Source: an uncultured Bacteroidales bacterium
GTDB lineage: Bacteria; Bacteroidota; Bacteroidia; Bacteroidales; Paludibacteraceae
Length of the DNA: 53,508 bases
NCBI GenBank assembly: GCA_946411385.1
Contig: CAMKDV010000017.1
Span: forward strand, 1-53,508
Reading direction: 5' to 3'
Shown piece after piece: positions 8,959-17,344 of this stretch (within the stretch, counting starts at the first letter, position 1; every line of letters begins with the position of its first letter). The position numbers and the translations under genes are program-made. A model generated the notes under the pieces. That model saw only the letters and a program-made list of their open reading frames with translations, ran no database searches and had not been told where the DNA came from.

Positions 8959-10293
8959 ATGCGAGTAGTAATTGTAGGAGCAGGGGCAGTAGGCACACAC
9001 TTGGCTAAACTGCTGTCGCGAGAGAACATCGACATCAGCCTGATGGACGAGCGTGCCGATCGTATTGAGGGTCTGGATGCCGACTACGACATGCTGACCA
9101 TGGTAGGCGTGCCGACATCCATCCATGACCTGAAAGAGATAGGCGTGGAAGATGCCGACCTGTTTGTGGCAGTAACTCCCTCGGAGACGGAGAATATGAC
9201 GGCGTGCCTCATAGCCAACCAGTTGGGCGCAAAGAAGACTCTGGCGCGTATAGACAACTACGAGTATTTGCTGCCGGAGAACAAACGCTTCTTTGAGCAC
9301 ATGGGCTTGAACCACCTGATCTATCCGGAAGTGCTGGCTGCGCAAGAGATATGTGAATCGCTGAAGACCAACTGGATGCGCTACCACCTGACGCTTTGCA
9401 ACGGGCAGCTGGATCTGTGCGTTGTGAAGATTCGCGAAGGTGCGCCGATGGTAGGTCAGCAGTTCATGTCGGGATTTTTTGCCCACGGCAACTACCGCAT
9501 CGTAGCCATCAAGCGCGGACAAGAGACGATCATCCCGAGCGGAACAGATACCGTGGAGGTGGGTGACTTGATTTATGCCGTTTGTACCCGCGAGAATATG
9601 TCCGTACTTCGCAAAGAAGCCGGCAAGAGCGAACGCGAGATCAACAACATCATCTTCTTTGGCGGCAGCAAGATTGCACAGAAAGCCATCATGTCGCTGC
9701 CGGAAGGCAAGAGCGTGAAAGTACTGGAGGCAGACCGCGAACTATGCGAAAGGCTGTCGGAGAAACTGGGTGACGCGCTGATTATTCATGCCGACGGCAG
9801 CGATATGAGCGTACTGATGGAAGAAGGCATCCAGGATGCCGACGCCTTCGTGGCCGTGACCGACAGGAGCGAGGCCAATATCTTCGCTTGCCTGACGGCA
9901 AGACGCTTTGGCGTGAGGAAGACCATCGCCGAGATAGAGAACATGGACTACCTGAACATGGCGGAACAGCTGGAGGTAGGTGCGATGCTCAACAAGAAAA
10001 CCATTGCCGCCAGCTATATCTACCGATTACTTATGAAAGCCAGCGTGCAGAACGTGCAGAACCTGACAGCCGCCGATGCGGAGATCGTGGAGTTCGTGGT
10101 GACGGAAGACAGCCGCATCACCAAAGATGTGATCAAGAAGATGGAGCTGCCTGTTGACTGCAACATAGGTGCGTTGGTTCGCGCCGGAGAAGGTATACTG
10201 GTCAATGGTGACACGCAGCTGCTGCCGGGCGATCAGGTGGTTGTGTTCTGCAAGAGCAACGTGATCCGACGCATAGAGAGATACTTCAGATAG
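8959..10293 (+). CDS. trkA: Trk potassium uptake regulatory subunit TrkA
   Basis: The product is 444 residues of two RCK units. Each has a Rossmann half: the first opens VIVGAGAVGTHLAKLL with Asp at the end of strand 2 (SLMDE), the second starts near 230 with NNIIFFGGSKIAQK. Each is followed by a TrkA_C half. It binds NAD(H)/nucleotides on the cytoplasmic face and gates TrkH. The trkH gene starts 15 bases after the stop, so the two form an operon. ATG 8959 directly follows a purine-rich repeat tract. Confidence 0.95.
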   Translation: MRVVIVGAGAVGTHLAKLLSRENIDISLMDERADRIEGLDADYDMLTMVGVPTSIHDLKEIGVEDADLFVAVTPSETENMTACLIANQLGAKKTLARIDNYEYLLPENKRFFEHMGLNHLIYPEVLAAQEICESLKTNWMRYHLTLCNGQLDLCVVKIREGAPMVGQQFMSGFFAHGNYRIVAIKRGQETIIPSGTDTVEVGDLIYAVCTRENMSVLRKEAGKSEREINNIIFFGGSKIAQKAIMSLPEGKSVKVLEADRELCERLSEKLGDALIIHADGSDMSVLMEEGIQDADAFVAVTDRSEANIFACLTARRFGVRKTIAEIENMDYLNMAEQLEVGAMLNKKTIAASYIYRLLMKASVQNVQNLTAADAEIVEFVVTEDSRITKDVIKKMELPVDCNIGALVRAGEGILVNGDTQLLPGDQVVVFCKSNVIRRIERYFR

Positions 10294-10307
10294 ACAGACA
10301 AAAGCCG

Positions 10308-11825
10308 ATGACCAAGACATTTAACTGGAAGATTGTAGTCCGCACGTACGGTGCGCTGCTGCTCATCGAATCGCTGTTCATGCTTATCCCAACAGTGGTG
10401 GGTTACTTATACCACGACCCCGATGGCGCATCGTTCGCCATCAGCACACTGATCACCTTGATAGCGGGAGCGATAGCAATGCGCTGGGGCAGAAACGCTC
10501 CACGGCGAGTGAGCGAACGCGAGGGGTACCTGATTGTAGCGCTGGTGTGGATTGTGTTCTCGGCGTTCGGCATGTTGCCGTTCTACCTGTCGGGCGCACT
10601 GACCACAATCACCGACTCGTGGTTTGAGACGATGTCGGGTTTCTCAACGATGGGCGCAACGGTGATAGAGAACGTGGAGGTGATGAGCCATTCCATCCTA
10701 CTGTGGAGAGCCGTGTGCCAGTGGTTGGGAGGTATGGGAATCATCGTGTTGAGTGTGGCGGTACTGCCGCTGTTCGGTCTGGGCGGTATGCAGCTTTATG
10801 CCGCAGAGGTGACAGGTGTGACCTACGAGAAGCTGTCGCCCCGTATAGCAAGCACGGCACGGCTGCTGTGGGGCACATATGTGCTGCTGACGGCTGTAGA
10901 AACGCTGCTGCTGAACTTCTTTGGTATGGATATGTTCGATTCGATATGCCACTCGATGGCAACCATCGCTACAGGCGGCTTCAGTACCAAGAACGCTTCG
11001 CTAATGAACTATGGTCCGGCCATCCAATATACGGTAACGATATTTATGTTGCTGTCGGGTATCAACTTCACGCAACTCATCTTCTTTATGCGCGGCAAAC
11101 CCGGCAAGCTGTACCACGACGAAGAGACGCGCTGGTATGTGGGAGCTGTGTTTATCTGCACAATCGTGCTTACCCTTGGGTTGTTTGTCTATTACACATG
11201 GATGGAGCCGGCATCATGGCTGGCGAGCGTACTGGACAAGAATGCTTTCCGCGGTTACCTGATTCATCTGGAATGGGCGTTCCGCAACGCTTTCTTTACC
11301 ACTTGCGCCGCCATCACCAGTACAGGTTTTGCATCGTACGATTATATGCTGTGGCCTAAGTTGTTGTGGGTATTCGTATTCATGATGATGTTCACGGGTG
11401 GTGCGTCGGGTAGTACCGCCGGTGGTATCAAGTGGGTGAGAATAGCCATCTTCGCCAAGAACGCTTATGCCGAGATGTACCGCCGCATTCACCCCAACGC
11501 CGTGCTGCCTATCCGATTGAACGGACGGCCACTATCGCAATCGGTGACGAACAATGTGATGGCATTCATGTTTTTCTATCTGGTCATCATCGTGATTGCC
11601 ATGGTCATCTTCATCGCGTGCGGCATCAATCCGGGTGAAGCCTTTGCTACTGCTGTGAGCGGTATGGGTAACGTAGGCGAGAGTCTGGGGCAATATGGTC
11701 CGTCGGGTAATTATGCCAATTTCCCCGTCGTAGCCAAATGGGTGATGACGATAGTGATGTTGATCGGCCGTTTGGAGATCTTCACCGTGCTGCTGCTGTT
11801 CTCGCCGGTGCTGTGGAAAAAGTAG
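10308..11825 (+). CDS. trkH: Trk potassium transporter membrane subunit TrkH
   Basis: The product is 505 residues with about ten hydrophobic segments arranged as four M1-P-M2 repeats. The selectivity-filter segments are visible in order: FSTMGATVIENV, ATGGFSTKNAS, TSTGFASYD and GMGNVGESLG. It is the K+ permeation subunit in the inner membrane and works with TrkA. The short gap after trkA supports co-expression. Confidence 0.95.
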   Translation: MTKTFNWKIVVRTYGALLLIESLFMLIPTVVGYLYHDPDGASFAISTLITLIAGAIAMRWGRNAPRRVSEREGYLIVALVWIVFSAFGMLPFYLSGALTTITDSWFETMSGFSTMGATVIENVEVMSHSILLWRAVCQWLGGMGIIVLSVAVLPLFGLGGMQLYAAEVTGVTYEKLSPRIASTARLLWGTYVLLTAVETLLLNFFGMDMFDSICHSMATIATGGFSTKNASLMNYGPAIQYTVTIFMLLSGINFTQLIFFMRGKPGKLYHDEETRWYVGAVFICTIVLTLGLFVYYTWMEPASWLASVLDKNAFRGYLIHLEWAFRNAFFTTCAAITSTGFASYDYMLWPKLLWVFVFMMMFTGGASGSTAGGIKWVRIAIFAKNAYAEMYRRIHPNAVLPIRLNGRPLSQSVTNNVMAFMFFYLVIIVIAMVIFIACGINPGEAFATAVSGMGNVGESLGQYGPSGNYANFPVVAKWVMTIVMLIGRLEIFTVLLLFSPVLWKK

Positions 11826-11853
11826 TTTAGAGTTTAGGGTTTAGAGTTTAGAG
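11826..11853 (+). repeat. TTTAGAG/TTTAGGG tandem tract at a gene junction
   Basis: Four units of a 7-base motif (TTTAGAG, TTTAGGG, TTTAGAG, TTTAGAG) start immediately after the trkH stop codon, six bases before the GTG start of the next gene. The same motif in minus orientation appears inside 24175-24232. Confidence 0.85.
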
Positions 11854-11859
11854 AGTAAC

Positions 11860-13356
11860 GTGAAACCTTCGAAGATATTAGTTTGCATACTGGCTACGTA
11901 CATTGTCCTTGGGGCAGTGTGTTTGCTGTTTGCCGGTCGTTCGGAGGTAGTGCGTGTGCCTTCGCTAAGCTCGGTGTTTGCCGACATTCTTCCGAAAAAG
12001 CCGTGCGCAACGGATAGCATTGGAGAGATTACAGATTTAGCCGATACCATCGCGGACCTGTCGGATGTATCTGACACCATCCCGGCTGCTCCCGCCATAG
12101 CAGACACCATCCGCAAAGCGCCCGTAGAACTGCCGCAGCCCTTGCCACAAGGAATGCTTAACCTGCCACTGTTCTATGCCGCCTTGCAGCATGCCGACAA
12201 GCAACCGGTACGCATCGTGCATATAGGCGACTCGCAGATAGAGGAGGATCGCATATCGATGATCATCCGCAGACGCCTGCAAGACAAGTTCGGCGGAGGA
12301 GGTATAGGTCTGGTACCGATGGTGCAGACCATCCCCACCTACACTGCCGCGCAAAGCATCGAGCAGAACGGCAGGCCGTTGCCCTACACCTACGTCAAGC
12401 GCTATGTGGCGTACGGGCCGTCATCTATGCGCATAAAGGACGGGAATTACTATGGCCCGATGGCGCAAGTGGCGTATATCAACGAACCGATAGACGTCAG
12501 CATCGAGCTGCTGCGCGACCGCGTGCCGACGTACTCGTACGACATGATACGCGTACTCTACTCCGACAGCATCGATGTAACAATCATCCCCGACTCGATA
12601 GAAATAGGACGAACGCTGGCAAGCTATCAGACGGACACCCTGACCGAGAGGATGCGCCAACTGGTTATCCGTTTGGATTCTCTTCGCCGCAGCAACCTGA
12701 TCCGCCTGAGCGGTGACGGCTACGTGTACGGTCTGTCGCTGGAGACCAGCAGCGGCGTACAAGTGGACAACATACCGATGCGCGGTGCTGCCGGAACCAA
12801 CTTCACATTGATGGCTCGCGAACCATTCACAGCCTATTTCCGCGAGACAGGCACACGATTGCTGATTATGCAGTTTGGCGGAAACGCAATGCCGTCTATC
12901 AAGACGCACTACGCGGTGGACCGCTATGTAGAGTCGATGCGGACACAAATACACCATCTGCTACACGACTACCGGGATGCCTCGCTGCTGTTCATCGGAC
13001 CAGCGGACATGATTACCGTAGTGGATGGCGAACAGATGACCTACCCCATGCTGCCCTATCTCGATCAACAACTGCAACAGATGGTTGAAGAGGAAGGCGG
13101 AGCATATTACTCACTGTTCAGGAAGATGGGCGGTGCAGGTAGTATGATTGCGTGGAAAGAGAAAGGGCTGGCAGGCGAAGATATGATCCACTTTACCCGA
13201 GCCGGTGCAAAGAAAGTAGGCGAGATGCTTGCCAAACAACTGATAGAAGACTACGATCTGTATGTTGAGAGCCGGAAGCCGAAAGCAGAAAACCCTGATA
13301 CGACAGAAAGCCAACCTGCAATAGAAGCCACAGACAGTATAGCAAGAGAAGACTGA
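11860..13356 (+). CDS. Periplasmic SGNH/GDSL hydrolase-family protein paired with an MBOAT acyltransferase
   Basis: The product is 498 residues starting at GTG 11860 (MKPSKIL), with no better ATG nearby. Residues 5-26 form a membrane anchor and the rest is periplasmic. SGNH blocks are visible: HIGDSQIEEDRI (block I, catalytic Ser), FGGNAMP (block III-like Asn) and DMIHFTRAG near 442 (block V Asp-x-x-His). The stop TGA overlaps the MBOAT ATG. Such pairs (compare AlgJ/AlgX with AlgI, DltD with DltB) O-acylate extracytoplasmic polysaccharides or cell-wall polymers, but the acceptor here is unknown. The C-terminal 30 residues are charged, low-complexity and repeat-like. Confidence 0.8.
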   Translation: MKPSKILVCILATYIVLGAVCLLFAGRSEVVRVPSLSSVFADILPKKPCATDSIGEITDLADTIADLSDVSDTIPAAPAIADTIRKAPVELPQPLPQGMLNLPLFYAALQHADKQPVRIVHIGDSQIEEDRISMIIRRRLQDKFGGGGIGLVPMVQTIPTYTAAQSIEQNGRPLPYTYVKRYVAYGPSSMRIKDGNYYGPMAQVAYINEPIDVSIELLRDRVPTYSYDMIRVLYSDSIDVTIIPDSIEIGRTLASYQTDTLTERMRQLVIRLDSLRRSNLIRLSGDGYVYGLSLETSSGVQVDNIPMRGAAGTNFTLMAREPFTAYFRETGTRLLIMQFGGNAMPSIKTHYAVDRYVESMRTQIHHLLHDYRDASLLFIGPADMITVVDGEQMTYPMLPYLDQQLQQMVEEEGGAYYSLFRKMGGAGSMIAWKEKGLAGEDMIHFTRAGAKKVGEMLAKQLIEDYDLYVESRKPKAENPDTTESQPAIEATDSIARED

Positions 13357-15125
13357 TGTTTGATTTCCTGAAATATGACCCGACGCACCCGTTGCTGTTC
13401 ACCCAGTTCTATTTCTGGGCGTTCTTTGCCATCGTCTATGGGTTGTTTGCCCTGCTGATGCAAGCGGGAGGCGGGGATAAGGTTTCGCGTTCGCGTCTGC
13501 ATGCGAGGAACATCTACCTGATGGCCGCTTCGTGGTTTTTCTATTACAAGACCTCAGGTATCTTCTTACTCATTCTGGCCTTCATCACCGTGAGCGACTG
13601 GCTGATAGGCAAGCAAATCTACAAATCACAAATTACAAATCACAAACCACAAATAGCGAAGCTCTGGCTGATACTGAGCGTGGTGATCGACCTGTCGCTG
13701 CTGTTCTACTTCAAGTACGCATATTTCTTTACAAACATCTTCAACGACCTATTTGGCACAGAGGTGCAGGTGTTCGACATCTTTGCCTACATCGGTAACG
13801 GCTTCAGTTACGATGGGCGATTCATGGTGGACAGGATCATCTTGCCGGTAGGTATATCGTTCTACATCTTCCAGGTCATCTCGTACGCGGTGGATATCTA
13901 CCGCGGGAAGATCGAGCCGGTACGGAACATTCTGGATTTCGGATTCTATGTATCGTTCTTCCCGCAACTGGTAGCCGGTCCTATTGTTCGCGCCTCGGAG
14001 TTCGTGCCGCAGTTGTACAAGCCTTTCTTCCTCTCGCGAAGGATGTTCGGCATTGCCGTGTTCTGGATATTGAACGGTCTGCTCAAGAAGATTATACTGA
14101 GCGACTACCTGGCGGTAAACTTCATCGACCGTGTGTTCCAGAGCCCAATGCTATTCACGGGCTTTGAGAACTTCTTTGCCTTGCTCACCTACTCTGTTCA
14201 GGTCTATGCCGACTTCTCGGGCTACACAGATATAGCTATCGGCATCGCCTTGCTGATGGGATTCTATCTGCCGCAGAACTTCGACAGCCCGTACAAGTCG
14301 CGCAACCCACAGGAGTTCTGGCGCAGATGGCATCAATCGCTCTCGCGCTGGCTGAAAGGCTATGTATATATCCCGCTGGGCGGCAATCGTACGCTGCTCG
14401 GGCGTCCCGCCAGCAAGCTGCTGGCATCCAACTGCAACTCGTTCCTTACGATGCTCATAGGAGGCCTGTGGCACGGAGCAAGCTGGAACTTCGTCATCTG
14501 GGGTGCGCTGAACGGCGTGGGAATGATTGTGAACAAGATCTGGCGTGCAATGAACGAACATCTGCGCTTTATGCTGATGCTGACTGTAGCCGGTGCACTG
14601 GTGGCTGCACGCTATCTGACGCACAGCGCTTACCCGCTGCTGAACATGCTTGAGGTATGGGCTGTTATCCTGTGGATAGGTACGTCGGTGTGGTATGTAG
14701 GCTGGCTATGGAAGATAGGTGCAACAAGCAAGTTCGTTGCGTGGGTAGATAATGCCTGGGCGATCATCCAGACATTTGTGTTCATCTCGTTCACCCGTTT
14801 GTTCTTCCGCTCGGCAAGCAATCTCGATCCCGCTACTGCCAACAAAGAGGCGTGGGAGACTGCCAAGCAGATGGTGACACAGATAGGCGGCGCATGGGAC
14901 AACAGCATAATCTGGCCCTTCATACAGGAGTACAAATATGTAGTGTTGCTCTTCGTGGCGGGCATGACCATTCACTGGCTACCTGCACGCTTCAAACAGC
15001 GCTATCGGCTGGCTTTTGCCGCGCTACCCTTGCCGGTGATAGTATTGATAGCCGCAGCAACCGTACTTATCGCCTATCAGTTTATCACGGCAGATATGCA
15101 ACCGTTCATTTATTTCCAGTTCTGA
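13356..15125 (+). CDS. MBOAT-family membrane O-acyltransferase (AlgI-like)
   Basis: The product is 589 residues with about ten or more membrane segments. Landmarks are FFPQLVAGPIVRASEFVPQL, DFSGYTDIAIGIALLMGF, NPQEFWRRWHQSLSRW and GGLWHGASWNFVIWG, which holds the invariant catalytic His near 372. It transfers acyl groups across the inner membrane to its periplasmic SGNH partner, encoded immediately upstream with a one-base overlap. Residues about 86-102 (KQIYKSQITNHKPQIAK) lie in a loop between two membrane segments. They are encoded by an AAATCACAAAT-type repeat that also occurs twice in ccsBA, suggesting insertion into a tolerant loop. Confidence 0.92.
   Translation: MFDFLKYDPTHPLLFTQFYFWAFFAIVYGLFALLMQAGGGDKVSRSRLHARNIYLMAASWFFYYKTSGIFLLILAFITVSDWLIGKQIYKSQITNHKPQIAKLWLILSVVIDLSLLFYFKYAYFFTNIFNDLFGTEVQVFDIFAYIGNGFSYDGRFMVDRIILPVGISFYIFQVISYAVDIYRGKIEPVRNILDFGFYVSFFPQLVAGPIVRASEFVPQLYKPFFLSRRMFGIAVFWILNGLLKKIILSDYLAVNFIDRVFQSPMLFTGFENFFALLTYSVQVYADFSGYTDIAIGIALLMGFYLPQNFDSPYKSRNPQEFWRRWHQSLSRWLKGYVYIPLGGNRTLLGRPASKLLASNCNSFLTMLIGGLWHGASWNFVIWGALNGVGMIVNKIWRAMNEHLRFMLMLTVAGALVAARYLTHSAYPLLNMLEVWAVILWIGTSVWYVGWLWKIGATSKFVAWVDNAWAIIQTFVFISFTRLFFRSASNLDPATANKEAWETAKQMVTQIGGAWDNSIIWPFIQEYKYVVLLFVAGMTIHWLPARFKQRYRLAFAALPLPVIVLIAAATVLIAYQFITADMQPFIYFQF
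13614..13655 (+). repeat. AAATCACAAAT-type repeat inside the MBOAT coding sequence
   Basis: Tandem ACAAATC/ACAAATT/ACAAACC units lie wholly inside the reading frame and encode KSQITNHKPQI. The reverse complement is the TTTGTGATTTG motif seen at 45511-45547, 45713-45753 and 53401-53450. The sense orientation avoids stops, whereas the antisense contains TAA in one frame. Confidence 0.9.
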
Positions 15126-15156
15126 TGCAGACTGCGTAAAAAACAAGATAGAGATT

Positions 15157-15735
15157 ATGCTGATAGGAGTAACAGGTGGCATAGGCAGCGGCAAGTCCGC
15201 CGTACTGAGGGAGGTAAGTTCCTTCGGCTATCCTGTGTACGATACCGATGCTCAGGCCAAGCGACTGATCAGCGAGACGCCCGCTATCCGCGAGGCACTG
15301 ACAGCACTCTTCGGCGAGCAAACTTTTGCCAACGGCATCTATCAGACGCGCCATGTGGCATCGCAAGTGTTTGCCAATCCACAACTGCTACAACGGCTAA
15401 ATGCCATCGTCCACCCTGCCGTTGGCGACGACCTCAAGCAATGGTCAGCGGATAAACCGCTGGCTTTCGTGGAATCGGCTATCCTATTCGAGGCAGGCAT
15501 GGACAAACATTGCCAAGGCGTGTGCATCGTTAGCGCACCTGAGGATATCCGCATCCGGCGCGTGATTAGTCGCAGCGGCAACACGCAGACGACAGACGAT
15601 ATACGCAAGCGCATTCGTGCGCAAGAGGCAAACAAGCCCCAAACCACGATGCCCCTATTGGTGCTCAACAACGACGGCACACGAAGCCTTCGGGAACTGG
15701 CTGACGAATTAATCAACTTTGCGAAAACACTTTGA
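15157..15735 (+). CDS. coaE: Dephospho-CoA kinase
   Basis: The product is 192 residues, typical for CoaE. The P-loop GGIGSGKS is at residues 8-15, with Asp in YDTDAQAKRLI and lid residues in the VISRSGNTQTTDD region. It phosphorylates the ribose 3'-OH of dephospho-CoA, the last step of CoA synthesis, in the cytoplasm. ATG 15157 is 32 bases after the MBOAT stop. The following gene begins four bases after the stop, suggesting one transcript. Confidence 0.93.
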   Translation: MLIGVTGGIGSGKSAVLREVSSFGYPVYDTDAQAKRLISETPAIREALTALFGEQTFANGIYQTRHVASQVFANPQLLQRLNAIVHPAVGDDLKQWSADKPLAFVESAILFEAGMDKHCQGVCIVSAPEDIRIRRVISRSGNTQTTDDIRKRIRAQEANKPQTTMPLLVLNNDGTRSLRELADELINFAKTL

Positions 15736-15739
15736 TTAT

Positions 15740-16771
15740 ATGCAACGAATACCTACTATCATCCTCGTTTTGATAATAATGGCCGGATGCAGTCTGCGTC
15801 CGAAGCAGCAATATACCCGCCATGCACCATTTCCGTGCGAAGTGACGGTGGTTCGTCCTGTAGCCACCACCACGCATCACAGCTATGCCGCTACGGTGAA
15901 AGAACAGACGCAGATACCTCTGTCGCTCTCACTCGGCGGAAACATCATCGCCCTGCCCGTAGCACCGAACTCACCGGTAAAACAAGGTGACTTGCTCCTA
16001 CGCGTGGACGACACCTCTGCTCGTCAGGCATTGGCTTCCGCCAAGGCATCGCTGCAACAAGCCGAAGATGCCATCCGACGCACCACACCGCTGCATGAGA
16101 AAGGACTGGTAACGGATATCCAGGTGGTGGAACTAAAGACAAAAAAGGAACAGGCACTCGCCTATCTGCGCTCGGCAGAACAACAGGTCAAACTATGCGA
16201 ACTGCGTGCGCCGATGGATGGTATCGTCACCTACTCCGGCTTGCATATCGGTCAGCATGTCACCCCCGCCACTACGCTGATGACGCTACTGGATGTCAGC
16301 GGTTTTGCGGTGGAGTTCCATGTGCCGGAAACGGAGATGGCCTCTATCCGATTGGCAGATGACGCGTTACTCACCATTCCCGCTATCGGCGATGAGCAGT
16401 TTGCTGCCCGCGTATCCAAACGAGGAATGCAAGCTAACCCCTTGACCCACTCCTACCCCGTAGAAGCGTCCATCATCGATCCGCCTGCCACTATGCTGCC
16501 CGGCATGATCGGCACGCTGCAACTCAGCCATTCGGACGAACCCACCATCGTCATTCCGCAGCAATGTGTTGCCTTGCTGCCTGAGGGTGCGGCTGTATGG
16601 GTTGTGAACCAATGGGACGAAGCCGAACGCCGGCAAGTCATCCTGGGCGGCTATCAAGCCGAAGGTGTGCAAGTAATCAGCGGGCTGAACAACGGTGACC
16701 GACTGATCACCGCCGGCTATCAGAAACTATACGATAGAGCACCCATAGCCGTGCAAAAAACTATAGAATAG
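15740..16771 (+). CDS. Efflux periplasmic adaptor (membrane fusion protein) lipoprotein, without an adjacent pump
   Basis: The product is about 343 residues from ATG 15740. I prefer this start to the upstream in-frame ATG 15719, which overlaps coaE, because it gives a clean lipoprotein signal MQRIPTIILVLIIMAGC with Cys as residue 17. The order is that of the RND/HlyD adaptor family: barrel-sandwich half with NSPVKQGDLLLRVDD, an alpha-hairpin (ALASAKASLQQAEDAIRR to EQALAYLRSAEQQ), the second lipoyl half with LRAPMDGIVTYSGLHIGQ, then beta-barrel and membrane-proximal domains. Normally an RND or ABC pump gene follows. Here the next gene is convergent mntP. Confidence 0.88.
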   Translation: MQRIPTIILVLIIMAGCSLRPKQQYTRHAPFPCEVTVVRPVATTTHHSYAATVKEQTQIPLSLSLGGNIIALPVAPNSPVKQGDLLLRVDDTSARQALASAKASLQQAEDAIRRTTPLHEKGLVTDIQVVELKTKKEQALAYLRSAEQQVKLCELRAPMDGIVTYSGLHIGQHVTPATTLMTLLDVSGFAVEFHVPETEMASIRLADDALLTIPAIGDEQFAARVSKRGMQANPLTHSYPVEASIIDPPATMLPGMIGTLQLSHSDEPTIVIPQQCVALLPEGAAVWVVNQWDEAERRQVILGGYQAEGVQVISGLNNGDRLITAGYQKLYDRAPIAVQKTIE

Positions 16772-16789
16772 CGAAAAAGGAAATAAGCT

Positions 16790-17335
16790 TTACAGGTACG
16801 CTTCGATAAAGATCTTTAGACCTATAGCAATCAGTATAACACCTCCGAGGATGTTCGCATTCAACGGGAGGTGTTTGCCTATCGTCTTACCCAGATAGAA
16901 CCCGATAAGCGAGAACAGCGTGCTGGTAAGCGCTATCAGACCGATAGCGAGCCATAGCACTTCGGGCACGGGAATAAACAGCACGCCGATAGACAAAGCA
17001 TCAATACTGGTGGCAACAGCCAGCATGAACATCGTGGGCAGGGTTAGTTGAGACGGCTCTTCCGCACCGGCTTCCTCTTTCTCAAAAAGCATCTTTCCGC
17101 CGATGAGCACGAGCAGCACCAATGCTATCCAATGACTCCAGCGGGTAAAGAAGTCTACAAAAAACGAACCCGCGAAGTACGCAATGAGCGGCATTCCGCC
17201 CTGGAATAATCCGAAGAGCAGAGCCATCACAATGACAGGACGGAGCTTCGATCCCTGCATTCCTTGCGCGATAGATACCGCAAAGCAGTCCATCGCCAGA
17301 CCTATAGCCAAAAATATGATTGACAGTATATCCAT
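16790..17335 (-). CDS. mntP: Putative manganese efflux pump MntP
   Basis: The product is 181 residues from ATG 17335. A longer reading begins at TTG 17341. It has six membrane segments in two repeats, with the family's conserved acidic residues in AIGLAMDCFAVSIAQG and VATSIDALSIGV, and GKTIGKHLP near the C-terminus. The family (DUF204/YebN) exports Mn2+ across the inner membrane. It starts nine bases after the folC stop, so it sits at the end of the long minus-strand run. No yybP-ykoY-type leader is visible in the short gap. Confidence 0.9.
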   Translation of the reverse strand: MDILSIIFLAIGLAMDCFAVSIAQGMQGSKLRPVIVMALLFGLFQGGMPLIAYFAGSFFVDFFTRWSHWIALVLLVLIGGKMLFEKEEAGAEEPSQLTLPTMFMLAVATSIDALSIGVLFIPVPEVLWLAIGLIALTSTLFSLIGFYLGKTIGKHLPLNANILGGVILIAIGLKIFIEAYL

Positions 17336-17344
17336 AAGCAATCA

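Noticed and set aside
8137..9522. 461-codon open frame on the minus strand
   Set aside because: It runs antisense across dxs, the repeat tract and trkA. The repeat produces runs of Phe, Ser and Pro. Both sense genes are certain.
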